Shown here piece by piece: positions 1-25,071 of a stretch of DNA of 64,000 nucleotides. Position 1 is the first letter of the stretch, and each line of letters starts with the position of its first letter. Source of the DNA: Rhabdophis nuchalis (Eukaryota; Chordata; Lepidosauria; Squamata; Natricidae); the NCBI GenBank assembly GCA_039707465.1, contig CM077643.1:335202919-335266918 (forward strand), in the 5' to 3' direction. The notes under the pieces were generated by a model. The model was not told the origin of the DNA, made no database searches, and saw only the letters and a program-made list of their open reading frames with translations. Both the position numbers and the translations under genes were made by a program.

Positions 1-495
1 ACCAGAATTCTAGAGTCAGGGCATATCCACAGCAGTTTCTAAACCCTCAGAAGTAAATAGGCCATATGAAATCTGCAAAACTCTAACCAAGAGTTATCAA
101 ATGCCTGAAGGCCTAACGAAGTTTCAGCTCCTGCAAACTCTCCCGGCACCTTTGACGCCATTATACAATGTAGAATGTACGTCGGATAACAACCTTCTGA
201 TCCACTTGCTGTTTTCAAAAGAAGGGTTATCCTAGCCCAGGTTTCCTTGGCTGCCTTGATGAGTTGAAGTCAACATGTCAATGGATTTACTGCACACATT
301 CAAGAATTCTTTTCTCAAAGCAGGATTTACTGCCTTGTGGACACTTTCCTTCATGCCAATTCACAGCCTTCAGTTCCATCAGAGCCCTCAACACTTTGGA
401 GATAAGCAGCCAGAACTGACCCCAAACACAGCTGGAAGGATTCTCTGAGTCGCCAGTGGGCGTTTCTAGATCAACCAGGCCCTAATTCTGGTTCC
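1..495 (-). other. DLK2: Probable DLK2 3'UTR
   Basis: Sequence directly downstream of the DLK2 stop. I see no repeat and no minus-strand AATAAA in it, so the transcript probably ends beyond the left edge. Confidence 0.6.
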
Positions 496-13600
<13,105 letters not shown>

Positions 13601-14574
13601 GATCAGTGAGGCCCCACCGAGATAGTCACCTATAAGAAACAGATAAGATCAGGATCCTGCTCTCCTGGCCTCTCTTGCAGCACCATACTTATATCCCAAG
13701 TAGTTGGATGGACGTAAAGTTAAACATGTTAAAATGAGAAACTTTTAAGACTCAGCTTGCATATTGTGCTCCATAAGGAATCGAACACATCCCTCCGACC
13801 CTTTCAAGCTTTTCTCCCCCATTCACTTGGGAAGGGGTTAACAGCCCCATATCTATGAAAAACTAAGCCCTTCTTTAAAATCAAGGGCATCGATCAGAGA
13901 GTGATTCTTCTGAAGGCATTTGTTCCCTACACCTTGTCCCAAAGTGAAATGCTCACTGTACTGAACAGATAACCCCATTTAGAGCTTTATTTAAATTTAA
14001 AGTTGAAGCACAGAAAGGTTCATGGGGTTACTTGGCTAATTAAAAGTGCAACCCTCTGCTCCCTGCTCAGAAATAATTCCCACTGTTTTCTGAGCAATTC
14101 TGACAATTTCTCCATCTCCGGCAGTACAAGGACACTTCATGGGAGTACAGTTTAAAATTGGACAATGAATTTAAATCATATTGCTGTTTAGTCACGGCTG
14201 TTCCTACTGCTTCATGTCTCCGGCAGAGCAGCCCAATGGTTATTTTCAACTGCTGTCTACCCTTCTGAAGGAATGCTTGTTTTTTTAATGGTTGGATTTA
14301 TTTACTACACGTGCATCCCTTTTATTGTGAAAAATTGGAAATCTCTCATGTTAGGGGATATTGGTCCGATATGAGCAATGTTAGCCTGCCCCAACTTGTA
14401 GACCTTTAGATTATTAAAGCATAAGTCTTTCGATACACTATCTGGAGAGGCAGGAATTGAGCCCAAGATCTTCTAGGAAGCATGTATGTTCCTACTCCGT
14501 TTCCCAAAAATAAGACCTCCCCAGATAATAAACTCAATGGGGCTTTTGAGCGCATGCACTAAAATTTAATTTTA

Positions 14575-14990
14575 TCAAATTTCTATACCGCCCTATCTGT
14601 GGGGGCTCAGGGCAGTGCACAGAGGAAATAAAAACACACAGTAACATACAAATACAAGATAAAATCGAATTAAATTTAGAGAATCTGTGCTAAAATCATT
14701 AAAACTGTTAAGACTATAAAAACAATATATTAAAATTAACTAATTGGATCTATGCCAGGCCGGCTAGGTGAAAAAGATGCGTTTTAAGCCCCCGGCGGAA
14801 GAGGCGTAGGTCTGTGGTAGTGCGAAGATCAGGGGGCAGGTCGTTCCAGAGGGCCAGACCCACCACAGAGAAGGCTCTCCCCCTGGGGGTCGCCAGCTGG
14901 CATTGACCGGCGGACGGCACCCTGAGGAGGCCCTCTCTGTGGGAGCGGACAGGTCAAAGGGAGGTATGTGGTAGGAGGCGGTCACCCTAC
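14575..14990 (-). mobile_element. L2-type LINE 3' fragment
   Basis: Read on the minus strand it encodes, with frame breaks, the same reverse transcriptase C-terminus as the 3545 element (landmarks PSGTTCP and FDLSAPTERASSGCRPP). It ends in the untranslated tail with CCCTGAGCC before 14575. Confidence 0.8.
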
Positions 14991-15669
14991 TTCGAAAATA
15001 AGCCCTCCCTGAAAATATTGCAACACAGCCGCAGCCATGAGGTGACCATGCTTGCCACCTCCTGCACCTCAAAAATAATAAGACTCCCCGAAAATAAGGC
15101 CAAGCGCTTATTCAGGGTCCAAAGAAAATAAGACCCAATCGATACTAAATGTCAGCTTTTCCCTTTCTTCCAAATACCTCCAATCAACATAAGTGCAGCT
15201 ATTCTATAGTATTATTCATGCCAGCAAGAGTGGGAAACTTGAAGATCCAGCAATACAGGTGACCCGAGCTACTCTTTGCCACCTGTGAATCCTCACTGAT
15301 CACACCAGGTGAAGAGTCATGATACCCTGCGTCAAGAAAGTCTCCAAAGCTTTACAAATAACTCCCAAAAGATCCCAGACCAGTTTTTTTTTTTTTTAAA
15401 GCAAAGATAACTATGGACAAATTTCCTCTGCTCCCTTCCCACCAAAATCACAGCTCATCCTACAGGTGGCAGATACACCTTTTTTTTGGTTGCATCATGG
15501 CTGTCCCTCTTCTTCTTCTCCCCCATCACCCCAATACATGGTAAGTATGGACCATATCACTGAAAGAAGAGACACAACCTCTTCTCTTCAATCTTGGAAC
15601 AAAACATAGCCTGCTGTAACATTTAAACCTTGCTTCAAATTCTAGGGTAACCTCCTAGATTGCACATGT

Positions 15670-15735
15670 TCACACACACACACACACACACACACGCATA
15701 ATGTATATCTGCACACGTGCACACACGTGCACACG
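15670..15735. repeat. (AC)n and (ACACGTGC)n microsatellite
   Basis: A CA run followed after a gap by CACACGTGCA units. It lies in the presumed DLK2 intron 1. Confidence 0.9.
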
Positions 15736-15739
15736 CACA

Positions 15740-17040
15740 CTTACTTATTGTTTTAACATTTATTCCCTCTTTTGGCAGGGCCAGACAAATCTTTTTCATT
15801 CAGAGGGTACATTTTTTAAAAAAGGGTCTGGTGGCTAAGAATTACAGATAGAATAGCAAGGATATATTACTATAATTAGAGTTGCAGAAGTAGAGTTTGA
15901 GGCCTCATTTTTCACATTGGGGGAACCAAGGGCAAAAGAGTTTTAATCCCGGTGGAAATTTAGTGAACCAATTTTGTTTTATGTTGTTTTATGAAACAGC
16001 TATAAGAAGAAATATATACAGTACGTTTTTAGGACACTAAGGAGGAGGGGCTGGGGTCCTGCAGTCATGTCATTCACCCTGGCTGCAGGGATAGTCTTAG
16101 TCACTGAAGGTGTGAAATAGATGCTGAGGACAAGGAAGAAAAGTGGAGAGAGTAGGATGTACCAACCTGTGATTCTTAAAATAACCACCTCACATTTGAA
16201 TTAAAGATGCTGAACCATTGTTGCTATTAACTAAATGTAACAGCAAGTCCAGTCAATTTTTGTGTACAGAGCAGAGGGAGCACCAGCTGCTCCTTTGTTT
16301 TGGGTGGAAAACAAAGTCCCCCACCCACATTCTCTCAGCACTTTCTCCAAACTACAATCCAAAAAGTCACTGTAACATAGCTACAGTAAGTGAAACTTTT
16401 GTTGCTTTGTAGTGATGATAGAGCTTAAGGCAATATGAAAAGACAAGAATATAATTACAAGCCTATTGCGCCCATTTCAGAATCGTTCATCTCATGAAGC
16501 TGGATGTATTCTTGTTGAAAAGATATTCTGGGTGAGTTTACAATAAAGATTCCATGCATGTTTGATTATTAAAGGATGTTATTTTTATGAGCCTACATAG
16601 AATTCTGGTCACGTTCTGCCGTGGGTAACCGAACTCTACTATTTCCCTAAAATCCTATTGTTGTTCCAATTGGCTAGCAGATTGGCTTTCACTTCTTATC
16701 CTGAAGTATTATGTCGTGGTGTAGTGTTTTGTGCTGCTGAACAGCTGCTGCATATCAGGGAAGGGCAAAATGATTCCTGCGAATCTTATAAAATAATTTA
16801 TGGATTAAGGATGAACAGTTGGTGACCAATTCCCTTTTGAGCTATTAGGACCCCAGCTGAATGCCACATGTCATTGAAAAGGTCATTTCTCCCCTCCACT
16901 CCCAATAAAGTCTTCAAAGCAGAGATATGACCTAAGTCACCAGCAATCATAAATCAATTATTATTTTTCTAATTGTTTTCCCCCATAAAACATATTAGAA
17001 GCTCAAGTACCCTGAGCCACTTTGAAAAGTCTTCACAACC
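15740..17040. other. Presumed DLK2 intron 1, nothing recognised
   Basis: AT-rich sequence with only short spurious open frames. I see no repeat family and no coding exon. Confidence 0.5.
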
Positions 17041-17052
17041 TTCCTTGTAGGA

Positions 17053-17371
17053 CAGGGGTCCCCAACCCCCGGTCCGTGGACCGGTGCCGGTCCGTGGCTT
17101 GATGGGAACCGGGCCACAGGGCCGGAGAGGAGGAGGAGGGAGGACGGGGCAGCCCCCTGGGCAGAGCGCGCACCGGGGGCAGGAGAGCGCAGGTACGGCC
17201 GCTCACGCCGTTGGGGGCCCTAGAGGGGTGAGTGAGCCGACTCACACACACCCACGTGCGCATGCGCAGCCTGTTCCCCCTCCCCCCCGCTCCCCCTCTA
17301 CACCGGCCGGTCCGCAGAATTTTCTTTAAAGTGAAACCGGTCCCTGGTGCAAAAAAGGTTGGGGACCCCTG
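17053..17371 (+). mobile_element. hAT-type MITE (CAGGGGTCCCCAAC family) with perfect TSD
   Basis: Termini are CAGGGGTCCCCAACCCC and TTGGGGACCCCTG. The target-site duplication TTGTAGGA is perfect at 17045-17052 and 17372-17379. The interior is GC-rich with the family landmark GGTCCGTGGACCGGTGCC. Confidence 0.93.
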
Positions 17372-17589
17372 TTGTAGGAGACCTGAGTTAGTCCATGGTC
17401 ACCAAAAATCATAAGGAATCTGGTAGCATCTTTTCTAAATAATAAAATGTTAACATTTTCTCAGTATCGCTTGAATCATGTTCTCAATATTCCTACTTCA
17501 GTCTCTCTGTTTAATGATTTGGGAAGAAGCTATCCCTTTCACAGGCAGCAAATAAAATTCCAAAGGAATCTTTTCATTTATAACTAGTT

Positions 17590-17711
17590 CAGGGGTCTCC
17601 AACCTTGGCAACTTTAAGACTTGTAGACTTCAAATCCCAGAGCGAAGCTGGTTGTGCAATTCTGGGAGTTGAAGTCCACAATCTTAAAGTTGCTAAGGTC
17701 GGAGACCCCTG
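17590..17711 (+). mobile_element. Short hAT-type MITE (122 bp)
   Basis: Termini CAGGGGTCTCCAACCTT and GTCGGAGACCCCTG; flanks AACTAGTT (17582-17589) and AACTAGGT (17712-17719) match at 7 of 8. The two halves can pair, giving a hairpin-like element. Confidence 0.9.
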
Positions 17712-18264
17712 AACTAGGTGGCTTCCCTGAATTGACTGAATTTGGAGTCCCTAGGAGGGTGAAAAAAAGATACTCGTGTACATTTCTTGATTATAGGTTA
17801 TGCAATACCATTTGAAATCATATGGTGGGGTCGCTCATCACTATGTACAGCAGAGTTACTGAATCAAGAATTCATCAAGAAACTAGATAAGATGCTGATT
17901 TCTCTGCTTCCAATATTTTCAAATGATCCTTTAGAGTTGATAGACGGACAACCTAGAGAGGGCAGATCAGAGAAATTAGCATATTTTTTTTAAAGCAGAG
18001 ATCTATATGGTATCCTAAAATATGGAAGCAATTCCTGCTGCTTTAGAATGGGGCTCTTAGATCTGAGTTTCTAATTCCATGCCCCAGGAAAGGAACAAGC
18101 GTTATTCAAATTTTACAAAGGCAAGATTGGCCAAGTAACAAACCTACGTGGAAAGCCCTGTTAGGTAGAATTGGTTATCCTTCTGTACCCTGTATACATA
18201 TGCAGGCTTCTGATGTTTAAGGCCGACTGCTAAAAAGCAACGTGGCTTTGTTTTAACTGTATTG

Positions 18265-18318
18265 CAACTTTAATTTATTTATTAAATTTGTATGCTGCCC
18301 ATGTCCATAAGGCAACTT
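18265..18318 (-). mobile_element. L2-type LINE tail fragment
   Basis: TTTAATTTATTTATTAAATT followed by TGTATGCTGCCC is a short, reverse-oriented L2-type 3' end. Confidence 0.5.
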
Positions 18319-18399
18319 CCAACTTAGCTGGACAAAAAGGCAACTTGACAACGACCCTGTCCCCCACCGCCTCTGGGTCTCCCCATCCCGACGGCATAG

Positions 18400-19900
18400 G
18401 CAGAGTTGAGCTCGGTACTTCGCTTCAAAATTGCCGTTTCTGGCGGGGCGGATTGTAACAGACCGCTCTCCTGCCTCAACCTCTTAGCACAGCAAGAGAG
18501 ATGAATGCACAACCTCATTCAGCTCCCCCACTCCAAAAAGGCCGCCTGTCTCTACTGGCCACATCCTCTGCCTGATGCCTCCGCATCGCCTGGTCCCTTC
18601 TCCGCCCGGCTCACCTACGGATTCCCGCCGGCCCAGAAAGGGGCGCCTCTCCGGAGGGCAGCCGGAGCCACGGTGGAGCACCCTCCCCGGCAGCCCCACG
18701 TGCTCTTGCCGCCGCCGCCTGGCAGGCGAGCCTCTCTGACAGCCTCTTCCCGAGAGCCCCACCCCAAGGTAGGGCGGCAGACCCTTCCCAAAGCCACAGT
18801 CACCTCCGCTCCTTCCAGGTGCGCAGGGGAGGAGCGCTCTCGCCCAGCCGCCGCAGCGCACATGCCGAGGACTCCCTCGCCGCCAGCCGCCATCCAAACA
18901 TCTCCCCCACCCTCGCCCCAAAGAGCAACCTTCTCCGACCGCGCCTGCCTCCATTTGCAGGGCAGACCCCGGTGTGCCAGCTCGCCCTGGCAGCAGCAAC
19001 AACCCCCCCCCCCCATCTCCCGCTGCCTTTGCCGCCTGCCTCCTCGTGCGCCGTGGGATCCTCCCTCCCATTTCAGACCTACCTTTCTTTCCCGGCAGCT
19101 CTTTTCCCTCAATTTCCCCGGATCCCTTCCAGGCCACCCTGGCTCCCCCACCCTCTTCCTCCTCCTCTCCCTTGCGCGCATCCCTCCCCTCGCAGATGCC
19201 CCCACCCCGCCCCAAAAGCAGACAAACAACTTCCCCTTTTCCTCACCTCGGCGATCGCGGCGGCTCCTTGCTTTCACCACCACCACCACCCCCGGGCCGG
19301 GGGCGTGCCTGCTGGCCTCCTTCCTTGCTTCGGGACTAGCGCGGGGATCGGCGAAGGGGAGCTGCCATGCCCTGCCCTGCCCGGGCACGGAGGGTTCGGG
19401 AGGCGCGGCGAAGCTGCCTGCGAGCCTCCCCGCTCCTCCGGTTGTTGCTCCTCCTGCTGCTGCTGCGGCAGCCGCCACCGCCGCCGCTGTTGCTGCTGCT
19501 GCTGCTGCCGCCGCCGCTGCCGTGCGCGCTCAGGCCGGCTGCCAGGGGCTGCGTGTGGCTACACATCCCTGCTCCCTCCCTGGGACATGCCGCCTCCCGC
19601 AGCTCGACGATTGCGAGAGGAGGGAGCCAGGAAACCCAGAGCCCCCAAACCGCAGGCGGCGGACGTTCCTCTCCCGCCCAGCCCGATCACCTCTCACCTG
19701 CGACTCCTTTAGCCTAGGCTGGGGGAGGGAGGGAGGGAGGGGGGAAGAGGGAGCGGAGGAGAGACGCCTTTCTCCAAACCGGAGTAGGGTTGGCGCCTCC
19801 TCCTCCTCCTCCTTACTCCCTCCCGGCTAGACCAGCCGTTCTTCTCCCGCGTTCTCCTCCCAGCGTGCAAATTGCCCCGGCCGTCGCTCTAGCTCGCCGA
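18400..19900 (-). promoter_or_regulatory. DLK2: CpG island: likely DLK2 promoter and untranslated exon 1
   Basis: This block is strikingly GC- and CpG-rich next to AT-rich flanks and lies about 5 kb upstream of DLK2 exon 2, which has its own acceptor. Two good minus-strand donors could end exon 1: CAG|GTGAGA with its last exon base at 19698, and GAG|GTGAGG with its last exon base at 19247. GCTGCC/GCCGCC triplet runs at 19450-19520 create long open frames on both strands, which I regard as composition artefacts. The start site itself cannot be placed by eye. Confidence 0.75.
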
Positions 19901-20571
19901 GTGGCCTCCCCTTCTGCGATTCGAATTCGGGGCTTGCAGGATTGACCCGAGACTCCCGCCGTCCATCGGCAATAATCTCCGGCCTTTCTAAAGCCTTCGC
20001 GTATTATGGCGTTGCCTTTGGCTTAAGGGTTTGTGGCTGGCAGCCCGTTTCACCACATGTACAGGGTATATAGTCCTAAGGAAGGGAGGTTGGGAATGCA
20101 GGAAAGCTGATGTGAGATTTGTTGGAAACTTTTCATGGGTCGTTGTGCAGATGGCACCTGGCACACACACTCCCAGTCAGTCCCTATAGCCACTCCAGAG
20201 CAAGTTACATGTCATTCAGTTCTGCTAAGGAAAAAAAAAAAGCTTGAAGTTTATTAAACCTCAGCAAATATCAAGGGTCAAAAGCCAAGCAAACACTAGG
20301 GAGTAAAAGATATGAACAGAGATAAAAGGATAGAAAGCTTAATATCAAGAATCTAGGTTATTTATATGTATACTATCAAAAGGTCCAGAGCTTTTCAGAG
20401 CCATGGACAACAATACTGTGGGTCATTACTATGGACAATCCTTAAGTCCTTTGGTTATTCATTTTATGTATCCAGTGGAACAGATCAGAGATAGAAAATA
20501 GGATCCTAGGTGATCCTGCCTCTATTCTGCACCATGAATTTGGTGAATTGGGATAATGCAGATGTCTGCAA

Positions 20572-20640
20572 AGTTGGCTCTTTTAAGACGGGTGGACTTC
20601 ATGCTGGGGTTGAAGTCTACCCGTCTTAAAAGAGCCAACT
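20572..20640. repeat. Near-perfect 30-bp hairpin, 9-nt loop
   Basis: The arm 20572-20601 and the arm 20611-20640 are inverted copies with one mismatch, separated by TGCTGGGGT. The arms contain TCTTAAAAGAGCC and GAAGTC, similar to the interior of the short hAT-type MITEs at 17590 and 23140, so it is probably a fold-back MITE remnant. Confidence 0.9.
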
Positions 20641-21122
20641 TTTAGGACTCCAATGTATCGAATGTTCCTCTTCTCATCAGTTCTGTGCCCAAATTGTGTA
20701 CCATTCACCATTGTTCCGGGCCCTGAGTGTTGCTGCTGCTGACTATCAGAACCCGAGAAAGTGGTCCCTGGGCAGTACCTTGGTAAGTGCATCTTCACCA
20801 TATTGTCCATTGAAGAATCTATCCATTTTTCTTGCCCCTTTTCATGTGTGTTCTTCTCATAGTGCAGATTAACGCCCGAAGGCTTCGTATTGGCTCTGGA
20901 CTGCTCTTTTTATCTGCCGTTCTTAAATATGCCATGTTGTCCTTCAATAATGTGGTTGGATCTTTTATTTAGAATTTAATAATAGCTCTCTGCATGCTGG
21001 TTCTGCCAAGCAATATTTAGCCTTTGTTGATACGACCACCATGCTTTGTTTCTTACTATACTAGGCAATGGGTGGAACTCATTAAATACAATATTTTCCA
21101 CCTGATTTGTCATCATATAGTG

Positions 21123-21247
21123 CACGGGTGTCAAACTTGCCATGTCACATTGCCGTCATGTTATGTTTCGCTATGTTTTTCCCATTGGGATGGGTGTGGG
21201 CTGCATGCGATGCATCCAGCCCCTAGGCTGCAAGTTTGACACCCCTG
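21123..21247 (+). mobile_element. hAT-type MITE (GGGTGTCAAACTTG family), perfect TSD
   Basis: Termini CACGGGTGTCAAACTTGC and GCAAGTTTGACACCCCTG are inverted repeats. The duplication ATATAGTG is perfect at 21115-21122 and 21248-21255. A related copy lies at about 60931. Confidence 0.93.
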
Positions 21248-21564
21248 ATATAGTGTATCCAAAATGTTTTGGATGATTAGTTACTGGCAGTTTAAAATTA
21301 AAGTCCATAGTCCCTGTTAACTATCTGTCTAATCTTTTTACACCTGTCCAGTCCTTTGTGAAGTGCAGTTGCATTGCATGTAGTAGTAGCTATTCCACAG
21401 CTATCTTATACTGCTTATTGCTTACCATCTTGCTCCATTTTTGCACCTCAGCGGCCAGCAGTCTTTGTACTTCTTTCTATGAATTGGCATCAGGTACATC
21501 TTTTGCTCTAGTTATGTTGCAAATTCTTTCAGTTAGAATTAAAAAGAGCTCCAAGATCTAAATT

Positions 21565-21770
21565 GTAATTCTAATTCTTGGTCTGACTGTGTGTCAGAAG
21601 CCTCTTCTGAATCCAATATTCCAGTAGAAGAGAACGTATGCAGCTCAGAGTTGAACTGTAGAATCCTTTCTGAACTTGGTTGTTTGCTTTCAGATATTTT
21701 ATTATCTGACTAGATAAATATCATCAATGCTAGTGAGTGTGGGATTTGCTCCTGGGATGAACTCCAGACA
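21565..21770 (-). mobile_element. Penelope-like element tail
   Basis: It shares CTCAGAGTTGAACTGT and CATCAATGCTAGTG with the copy near 59150, and is related to the tail of the Penelope-like element at 52610. Within it, 21733-21684 (minus) is a decayed hammerhead-like core. Confidence 0.6.
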
Positions 21771-23139
21771 AACTATGAAGCAGTAAACAATACCCTAATT
21801 GAAGAGCTACCAAGAAGAAAAACACATTCTGACTAACACCAGCAGGATAAGCTATTAAAACAGGGAGCAGTGATTAACAGAAAAATATATTGCTATTTTT
21901 TTCAAGCTAAAAACACATCGACAGCCCTCCTTCTCAAGACTGCAGGTAGCCTAATTAGGTACCTTTGGTGATGAGTGTCCCTCTCTCTAAATCAGAATTA
22001 TTAAAAGTCAAAGTCACGTCATTCTATCATTTTGGAGCAGGGAATATATAAAAACTATTCTGTTGCCCTTACAATACAGTTCGAAAAAGAGAAAAAATGA
22101 GAAGACCTGAATAAACAAACTTTAGTAAATACAATTATTATATCTCACATGTATTTATGCAGAAACACACACAATCCCTACTACCACTATAACACAAACC
22201 AATGAAGTGATTTGTAATCCTGGAGGCGCTTGGCTACAAGGTCAGGAAGCACACCAGTATATACCCCTCCCCCACCCCACCCCAAAAGGAAAATGAAGTT
22301 ATATGCTAAGATCAAGGCAAGATGAGAAAGAGATGATCAACTGGCAGAACTAAAAAGAGTGAGAAGATCATGGATAATGCTCAGCTACTGAAGAAATACA
22401 AGGGCCTGACACCATATGAAGCCCCACACACTGTTAAACAGAAGCTTACAGCACTGGCTACCAGGCTAAGGAGATACACTAGAGAAGCAGAGACCAAGAA
22501 GATAAATGTTCTGTTCTAAAAAAAAACCAAAACCCAGCCCCACCATCCAAGGTATACTACCAAGTGCAGTGTAACAATACAGTAGCACCAAAGCAATAAC
22601 TTGCTTCTTCATAACATGGAAACTCCTATCAGGCATCATGGCCACAAAGCTATTGGACCATTTAGCTATAGGCAGCTCTATAGAAGGGCATTGGGAGCAA
22701 CTTCAGTGGCTCAAAGCACCTGTTGCTCATAGACAGAGCAGTCACCCAGGATTCAGGATCTAGACAGATCAATATGAGCCCAGTTTGAATTCCATGGAAC
22801 TGTGAATGCCTGGCACCATGCAGAGTCAACAGGATGCTAAGGACCTTTCTTAGGAACTCAGTAGGAGGAATGTGAAATACAACATTGAAACTCAACCCAA
22901 GACAGCTCACACAAATGGTCATCAAGTGTGGCATATACCTAGATGATGTACTGTGCCCATTGCTGTTTTTCATAGGTTTGGACCCCCTCAGTCAGATAAT
23001 CAGAAAGACTGAATATGGATACCAGTTAAGTGTGGAATTCCATCTGCCACCTCCTCTCAATGGATGACATCACGCTTTACGCTAAAGGCAAACAAGACTT
23101 TAACTTGCTGATCCACTTGTTTGGATCTATAGTGTAGAC

Positions 23140-23243
23140 CAGAGGTCTCCAACCTTTGCAACCTTAAGTCTGAAGGACTTCAGCTCCCAGACTTGGGAGC
23201 TGAAGTCCTTCAGACTTAAAGTTGCAACGGTTGGAGACCTCTG
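23140..23243 (+). mobile_element. Fold-back hAT-type MITE (104 bp), perfect TSD
   Basis: The element is almost a complete palindrome, centred on CTCCCAGACTTGGGAG, with termini CAGAGGTCTCCAACC and GGTTGGAGACCTCTG. The duplication GTGTAGAC is perfect at 23132-23139 and 23244-23251. It sits inside the R4-like LINE. Confidence 0.93.
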
Positions 23244-24029
23244 GTGTAGACACTTGGATGTCTTTGAACTGGAGAAATGTGGCTGGATGGTAATAAGAGA
23301 GGAAGGTAGTTAAGACTGATGGGATAGAACTACCAGTGGGCCACATATAGCAGATATACAGACCAGCTATGAGTACTTTGGTATCCCACAGTTACCTGCA
23401 AATCACAATGAAGTGGCAATATCTAATACCACCAAAGGATGAGACCAGTCCTGAAGAGCTAGTTCAATGGGAATAACAAGATCCACACCAACAATATGTA
23501 TCCGCTGTCTGTCATCAGATACCATGCCGGTACAGTGAGTTGGCTAAAGGAGAACATGGAAGCTGCCATTGTGAAGACCCAGAAGTTCCTCACAATGTAT
23601 GGAGGGTTCCAGAGACTGCACCAGCCAGAAGGAGGGCTAGCAGGGTCTAGTGGAATATCAAAGCTATCCTGGACAAAACCCAGAGCATCTAGGAGTATAT
23701 CAATGAAACAGTTCCCAAAGATGAGCTGCTGAGAGAATGCCTGGGAGGAAGATCACGCAGAGGAAGTGTAATGAGATAGATATCTGAGGTGACAGACATT
23801 GGGAAGTCCTACCAGTGATTGAAAGTAGTTGAATTAATAGTCAGATGATTAGCTGATCATAGCAGTACAAGGACAGGCTTTAAATACCAGTTCCATACAA
23901 GGAAGAGTCAACCACATTAAACAGGAACCACATTAAACAGGAACCAAGGTGCAGACTATGCAGAAAAGCCTCAGAGACAGTCCAACACATCGTGGCAGGG
24001 TGTAAGGTGCTGGCAGGAACGGCATATGC

Positions 24030-24487
24030 CAGTGATGGCTTACCTTTTTCCCTCTGGGTGCCGAAAGCGTGCACAAACACACACAACAGTGCGTGTGCTT
24101 GCTGTCATCCATAATGCAATGCGGGGGGCTGCGTATGCGCTCATGGCCCCTTGCTGCCTGCGCATGCAACCCCACTTGCTCCCCATGCATGCGTGCACGC
24201 CACCACCCTCTGTTTGGGGTCTAGGAGGCTTCCCTACAGCCTCCTGGGTTCAAAAACAGGCCATGGGGGCACACCACAATCCCCAGCCTCCTGCACATGT
24301 TTGCATGACTCCGACACGCATGCACACACGTCTCCCACATACGCCCCCCCCGTGTATTCCAAAAATCAGTTGTGCAGGAAGTGCGCGCACATGCACGGTG
24401 GAGCTGAGCTGGGTGATAGCTTGCATTCCCGCAGAAAGGGCTCCACATGCCAGCTGTGGCACATGTGCCATAGGATCACCATCACAG
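24030..24487 (+). mobile_element. hAT-type MITE (CAGTGATGG family), perfect TSD
   Basis: Termini CAGTGATGGCTTACC and GGATCACCATCACAG. The duplication GCATATGC is perfect at 24022-24029 and 24488-24495. Removing the element rejoins the R4-like sequence GGAACGGCATATGCTGAAC. Confidence 0.93.
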
Positions 24488-25071
24488 GCATATGCTGAAC
24501 AACACAACCAATGAGCTAACCAAAGACACAATGTATGAGATAGACTCTCCCTATCCAGGTGGGAGATTCCACAGAAGGTCATGAAGAATAACAGGGCTAA
24601 GATGCTATGGGACTTCCTGCTCGAGACAGGCGGGTAGGTACTAGTCAATCAACCAAGTGTCGTGGTAATAGACAAGGACCAGAAGACAGCAGTGGTAATA
24701 GACATAGCAGTGTCAAATGACAGCAACTTAAGGAAGAAGGAGTATGAAAATCTGGGAAAGTACCTGAAAGAGGAATTTAAAAAGATATGAAAGTAAATAC
24801 CAAAGTGATTCCAATGAGGATAGGAACATTTAGGACTCCTAAGCTGGGTGTGTGGCTTCAAGAGATCCCAAGATCAACATCAGAGCTCTCTGTCCAAAAG
24901 AATGCAGTGTTAGGAACAGCTAAGATACTGCACAGAACCTCAAATTCCTGGGCTCTAATAGAGGACCCAAGATTGAGGAAGACATATGCACCATCTGTAG
25001 GGATAACAATGGGATTTATTTATTTATTTATTAAAACTCAATGCAGTGAGCATACCTAATGCAGGTAGTCC

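Larger units (their letters stand above)
22200..25035 (+). pseudogene. R4-like non-LTR retrotransposon (R2 group) with reverse transcriptase and restriction-like endonuclease, decayed
   Basis: Broken frames give reverse-transcriptase pieces (CPLLFFIGLDPLSQIIRKTE at about 22950; MDDITLYAK at about 23060). Further on is a zinc-knuckle-like CRLCRKASETVQHIVAGC at about 23950 (C-x2-C-x8-H-x4-C), then VVVIDKDQKTAVVIDIAV at about 24660, fitting the PD-(D/E)xK nuclease of the R2 group. It continues LGVWLQEIP and AVLGTAKILHRT and ends in TTTATTTATTT at about 25035. Two MITEs have inserted into it (23140-23243 and 24030-24487). Stops and frameshifts throughout show it is dead. The 5' limit is approximate. 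Confidence 0.8.

Noticed and set aside
18505..19830. 441-codon plus-strand open frame, and 243- and 287-codon minus-strand frames across 18.5-19.8 kb
   Set aside because: The block is extremely GC-rich, where stops are rare in all frames; the peptides are proline/serine/alanine low complexity without domains. I read it as a CpG island promoter.
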